From: Brumimicrobium sp964585545
GTDB lineage: Bacteria > Bacteroidota > Bacteroidia > Flavobacteriales_D > Crocinitomicaceae
Assembly (NCBI GenBank): GCA_964585545.1
Contig: CAZPDT010000001.1
Span: 1 to 64,000 of the forward strand
Length of the DNA stretch: 64,000 nucleotides
Direction of reading: 5' to 3'
Within the stretch, counting starts at the first letter, position 1, and each line of letters starts with the position of its first letter. The translations under genes were made by a program, and so were the position numbers. Below the pieces are notes generated by a model that saw only the letters and a program-made list of their open reading frames with translations, ran no database searches and was not told where the DNA came from. Positions 61,252 through 64,000 of the stretch are shown here, piece by piece.

Positions 61252-62364
61252 TCAATTAATGATTTGCATAATCTTTTCCCACATGTCATCGTGAAATTGA
61301 ATGGGTACCATAGAAGAATCGGGAGCTTCCCCCATTCTTATTATCACGAGATCTCGACTAGGAATCACCTCCACAAATTGTCCATTTTTACCAATTGCAG
61401 CATATAAATCTGAGGGAGCATTATGAGAAAGGGGTAAATTGAATGAATTGGGTAGTCCTGGATACATAATTGAGGATTTTCCATTCAACCAAACCAAGTA
61501 ACCATACGACGGATTGAGCGTTTGTGAGGAGTTGATCATGGCATTAAAATAATCCGTATTAGTCATGATTTTATTACTTTCCCATTTTCCTTTATTCAAT
61601 AAAAGCAATCCAAACCTTGCGGCATCTCTTGCAGTACTGAAATAAACACTATTGTCTCCTATATTTGTCCAATTCCCGTTCATTCCAACATTAGACTCAA
61701 GTTCTTGGTCTGTAAAATCATTATACGACATGCTTGAGGCGCTGCTCACCACAGATTGTAATAAGGTGTAGGGAGCATTGTGGTAGTACCATTGATTTCC
61801 TGCATCTGTCTTATATTGTAGGCAACTTGGGGATGTGCAATCTACATTAGAGGCGGCATAATCTAATCCCGTTGTCATGGTTAATTGGTGTCTTACCGTA
61901 ATAAGATTTTCTTTATCTATTGACATACTGGTCCAATGTTCTCCTAAATAATCAGAGGTTTTGTTGTTGATGTTTAATAAACCTTTTTCTTGTGCTAGCC
62001 CAACTAAGAATGCGGTTAAGGTTTTTCCTGCTGAAGCCCAATACCATTGAGAACTTTGAAGGAAAGGTCCACTGCCTAAAATATTTTCTCCCCAGTATTT
62101 CTCTACAACAATTCTTCCTTTGTGCAATATAAGGAATGCTCTCGTTCCATGTTGTGATAAAAAATCGTAGAGAGTTGTTGTATCGCTTGAATTCCAGTTG
62201 AGATCATCCATATTTTCAGTAGCCCAGCTATTTGAGCCTGTTTCAGGAAAATAGTAACCTGTTGTTGATGGATTCGAAGGCGGATTATTCTCCTCGGGGA
62301 TAGACGTATCTTTTTTACATGCAAAAATCACAGTTAATGAGAGCAAAAAAATGAATTGTTTCAT
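61252..62364 (-). CDS. Beta-lactamase-fold serine hydrolase lipoprotein
   Basis: 370 residues with a lipoprotein signal (MKQFIFLLSLTVIFAC, Cys 16). The class C beta-lactamase/esterase fold shows the S-x-x-K nucleophile in YWASAGKTLTAFLVG, Y-x-N in NQWYYHNAPYTLLQ, and the later GQFVEVIPSRDLVIIRMGE strand. Family members include esterases and DD-peptidases; substrate not known. It is convergent with the copper receptor gene, with only 41 bases between their ends. Confidence 0.88.
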   Translation of the reverse strand: MKQFIFLLSLTVIFACKKDTSIPEENNPPSNPSTTGYYFPETGSNSWATENMDDLNWNSSDTTTLYDFLSQHGTRAFLILHKGRIVVEKYWGENILGSGPFLQSSQWYWASAGKTLTAFLVGLAQEKGLLNINNKTSDYLGEHWTSMSIDKENLITVRHQLTMTTGLDYAASNVDCTSPSCLQYKTDAGNQWYYHNAPYTLLQSVVSSASSMSYNDFTDQELESNVGMNGNWTNIGDNSVYFSTARDAARFGLLLLNKGKWESNKIMTNTDYFNAMINSSQTLNPSYGYLVWLNGKSSIMYPGLPNSFNLPLSHNAPSDLYAAIGKNGQFVEVIPSRDLVIIRMGEAPDSSMVPIQFHDDMWEKIMQIIN

Positions 62365-62503
62365 AGTGTTATTTTAAATAATTAGAGCAAACCACAATAT
62401 ATTTCTCTTCTTGTAAAAGTAAGTTAATTTAATTGAAAAGCAATGGATTGAGATAATTTTTACAAGAATACGACCAGAGAATAAATCCAAGTTTAAGTGA
62501 AGA

Positions 62504-63574
62504 TTAATTGTCTTTTTCCTTAAATTCAATTTTTCCTGGAAGTTTTTTCGGTTTGGGTTTACCGAGCATCAAGGACAAATGAGATTTTAGAATCCTGCCC
62601 ATGTGTTTATATCTTGAAAATCTTTTGGTATCGTGGTATTGATTTAGATCTTCTGCTAAAGAAGCAATTTTTTCTGGTGTAGACAACTCTTGATACAACA
62701 TAGAATCCAACAATCGATTGAGTCGGGCTTGTGCTAATTTGTACCGGCGTTTCATGAGTGTTCTTTCTTCATATCGATACTGGTCAACAGTTTCTGGGGA
62801 CAACAATTCAATGCAGAAGTCGATAATTTTATTGTTTTCCTTATAATATTGGGGGAGGTAATGGTTTTTGCGTCCTTCATAAGCTGTTTGATCAAAATCT
62901 ATAGGGCGAACACGGTATTGTTCCTTGTCAAAATCAGGTGTAACATCAACCACGTAATTATAAGAGCGCATATCACCTAAAAGAATAACAAAACAACGCT
63001 CGTTGAACTTCACAAATTCTTTGGCCATGCCTGTGGGATAAAAATTAGGGGAGTCCAGATAATGGAGCATAAATTGATCGCCTGGTATGCCTGCGATATG
63101 GGCTTCTACCAAAGTATCATTGTCTACCATATACTCAATCCTGTTAGGGGAGAGAATGTGTTCTAATTCCAATCCATAAATCCGAGATGCATCCGCCTTT
63201 TTTATATAAAAATAGTCATGGTTGTCATTCAATTTATTCACAATTTTTATTCGAAATGGATTTGAGTTTCCAAACAGACAATAATCTATGCTGCCCACAG
63301 TTAAATGGCTGATGATGTGTGTGTCGCCACCTGTTTTTAGCTCTGCGTAGATTTCTTTAAGTCCCATTATTATCTCATCGCGAATACCTACATCGTAAAT
63401 AACACTATTCCAGTAGGTGTTTTCTCCATCGGCATTGTATACAGGGGTACTGTCATTCCACCTCAACATGTCTTCGTAAGAGATAGAAATAGAGTCTTCT
63501 CGTTCATATTTTCTTAAGTATTTCCTAAGCCCTTGATTGACTGGGTATGAAGGTTTCTTTCTTGAAATATCCAT
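62504..63574 (-). CDS. Conserved-looking protein of unknown function
   Basis: 356 residues, no signal peptide or membrane segment. Phrases such as FYIKKADASRIYGLELEHIL, VEAHIAGIPGDQFM, ILLGDMRSYNYVVDVTPDFD and YRVRPIDFDQTAYEGRKNHY have the spacing of Lys, acidic and D-x-D type residues of a kinase-like (HipA/phosphoinositide-kinase-type) fold. That reading is weak. The C-terminal 100 residues are helical and basic (KRRYKLAQARLNRLLDSM). It has its own -7 element at 63617-63610 (TATATTTG on the minus strand). Confidence 0.65.
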   Translation of the reverse strand: MDISRKKPSYPVNQGLRKYLRKYEREDSISISYEDMLRWNDSTPVYNADGENTYWNSVIYDVGIRDEIIMGLKEIYAELKTGGDTHIISHLTVGSIDYCLFGNSNPFRIKIVNKLNDNHDYFYIKKADASRIYGLELEHILSPNRIEYMVDNDTLVEAHIAGIPGDQFMLHYLDSPNFYPTGMAKEFVKFNERCFVILLGDMRSYNYVVDVTPDFDKEQYRVRPIDFDQTAYEGRKNHYLPQYYKENNKIIDFCIELLSPETVDQYRYEERTLMKRRYKLAQARLNRLLDSMLYQELSTPEKIASLAEDLNQYHDTKRFSRYKHMGRILKSHLSLMLGKPKPKKLPGKIEFKEKDN

Positions 63575-63609
63575 GGAGAGCCTGTTTAATTTTAAATCGA
63601 TAAGAGACT

Positions 63610-63617
63610 CAAATATA
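63610..63617 (-). promoter_or_regulatory. -7 promoter element for the 356-residue protein gene
   Basis: On the minus strand this reads TATATTTG, an exact TAnnTTTG match 36 bases before ATG 63574. Confidence 0.45.
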
Positions 63618-63700
63618 CATAGAATTTAAAGAATATATTTGAAGTTTCAAAAGAGAAAGCTAGCAGCGACATTGAAGAAAGAAAAAAGAAAAAGAAAATA

Positions 63701-63734
63701 GCAAAGGAATCTTATTTTAAAAAGATTCCTTTGC
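63701..63734 (-). terminator. Intrinsic terminator after the PorP/SprF-type gene
   Basis: GCAAAGGAATCTT (63701-63713) and AAGATTCCTTTGC (63722-63734) form a perfect 13-bp stem with an 8-base loop. On the minus strand it is followed by a T-rich run (TATTTTCTTTTTC), as expected after the gene ending at 63783. Confidence 0.85.
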
Positions 63735-63782
63735 ATTCATCAAACAAATAAAGTAGTCGTTAAACCAATAAAACTACTTCTG

Positions 63783-64000
63783 TTAAAAGGAGGGACATGA
63801 AACCGTTTTAAAACTAGGTTTTTTAGTTTTACAATTGAGGTTAATTCCCAAAGAGACTTCATGAGAACCTCCAGAAACACCGTTATTTAATTTTGATACG
63901 GTTACATCATAACTGTATCCCACCTTAAAAATTCCTGTATCTACACCAAACGATAAAATAAAGGCATCCCGCGCACGGAACCAAGCTCCTGCAGTAAAGA
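63783..64000 (-). CDS. PorP/SprF family T9SS membrane protein, C-terminal part (runs off the window)
   Basis: The minus strand is open from the window edge to a TAA at 63785-63783, about 72 codons. The translation reads AGAWFRARDAFILSFGVDTG, FKVGYSYDVTVSKLNN, GSHEVSLGINLNCK, the typical last beta-strands of PorP/SprF proteins, outer-membrane components linked to type IX secretion and gliding. A short cysteine-containing tail (SFKTVSCPSF) follows. The 5' end lies beyond the window. Confidence 0.8.
   Translation of the reverse strand, partial: FTAGAWFRARDAFILSFGVDTGIFKVGYSYDVTVSKLNNGVSGGSHEVSLGINLNCKTKKPSFKTVSCPSF

Overview
The window looks like a chromosomal segment of a low-GC member of the Bacteroidota, most likely order Flavobacteriales. 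The signs are type IX secretion (T9SS) sorting domains of types A and B, a PorP/SprF-type gene running off the right edge, TonB-dependent receptors, RprX/RprY-like two-component genes, almost no Shine-Dalgarno sequences, and repeated exact matches to the Bacteroidetes -7 promoter element TAnnTTTG. Species cannot be named from the sequence. No phage, transposase, integrase or CRISPR array was seen.

Layout. 1-6.7 kb: remnant of a four-helix-bundle gene, kynureninase (kynU), glutamate-1-semialdehyde aminomutase (hemL), a secreted protein, a LETM1-like protein and a lipoprotein, with two families of short intergenic repeats between them. 7-8.8 kb: MerR/B12-fold regulator and ECF sigma factor. 8.9-14 kb: PASTA protein, T9SS cargo protein, RluA pseudouridine synthase, GH114-like lipoprotein. 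14-17.3 kb: copper efflux block (HMA-AraC fusion regulator, CopA ATPase, small HMA protein). 17.3-18.4 kb: coding relic and a small-protein/nucleotidyltransferase pair. 18.4-21.1 kb: TonB receptor behind a TPP riboswitch. 21.2-26.6 kb: cytochrome oxidase operon, cyoE, two subunit III genes, subunit IV, two SCO-like genes, DUF420. 26.8-33.1 kb: tryptophanase, tyrosine phenol-lyase and ADP-forming acyl-CoA synthetase in one operon, then a PLP decarboxylase. 33.4-38.2 kb: two small membrane proteins, an enoyl-CoA hydratase, and a ribonucleotide-reductase-like pair. 38.6-48.7 kb: ComF, two large T9SS type B proteins flanking a sensor kinase and a PurF-like enzyme. 48.8-57.3 kb: kbl, sensor kinase/response regulator, secreted protein, tRNA-Arg(TCG) behind two tandem copies of its own 5' end, a methyltransferase gene broken by a 20-bp duplication, dTMP kinase, thioredoxin, membrane-bound MutS-like protein. 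57.6-61.2 kb: copper uptake locus with an OprC/NosA-like receptor. 61.2-64 kb: serine hydrolase, an unknown protein, and the 3' end of a PorP/SprF gene.

The most unusual content is the RNR-like pair at 35081-38196. The alpha-like protein has lost every catalytic cysteine, the substrate phosphate loop and the radical-relay Tyr-Tyr. The beta-like protein keeps all diiron/tyrosyl residues but ends before the C-terminal tail that docks to alpha. The losses match one another and both frames are open, which suggests a repurposed complex rather than decay.

Shared themes: copper handling appears three times (efflux at 14-17 kb, oxidase assembly at 21-26 kb, uptake at 57-61 kb), and aromatic amino acid breakdown appears in kynU, tnaA, tpl and possibly the decarboxylase. 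Several genes end inside short repeats that supply their stop codon or last residues. Start codons were often decided by a TAnnTTTG element that overlaps a more upstream TTG start.
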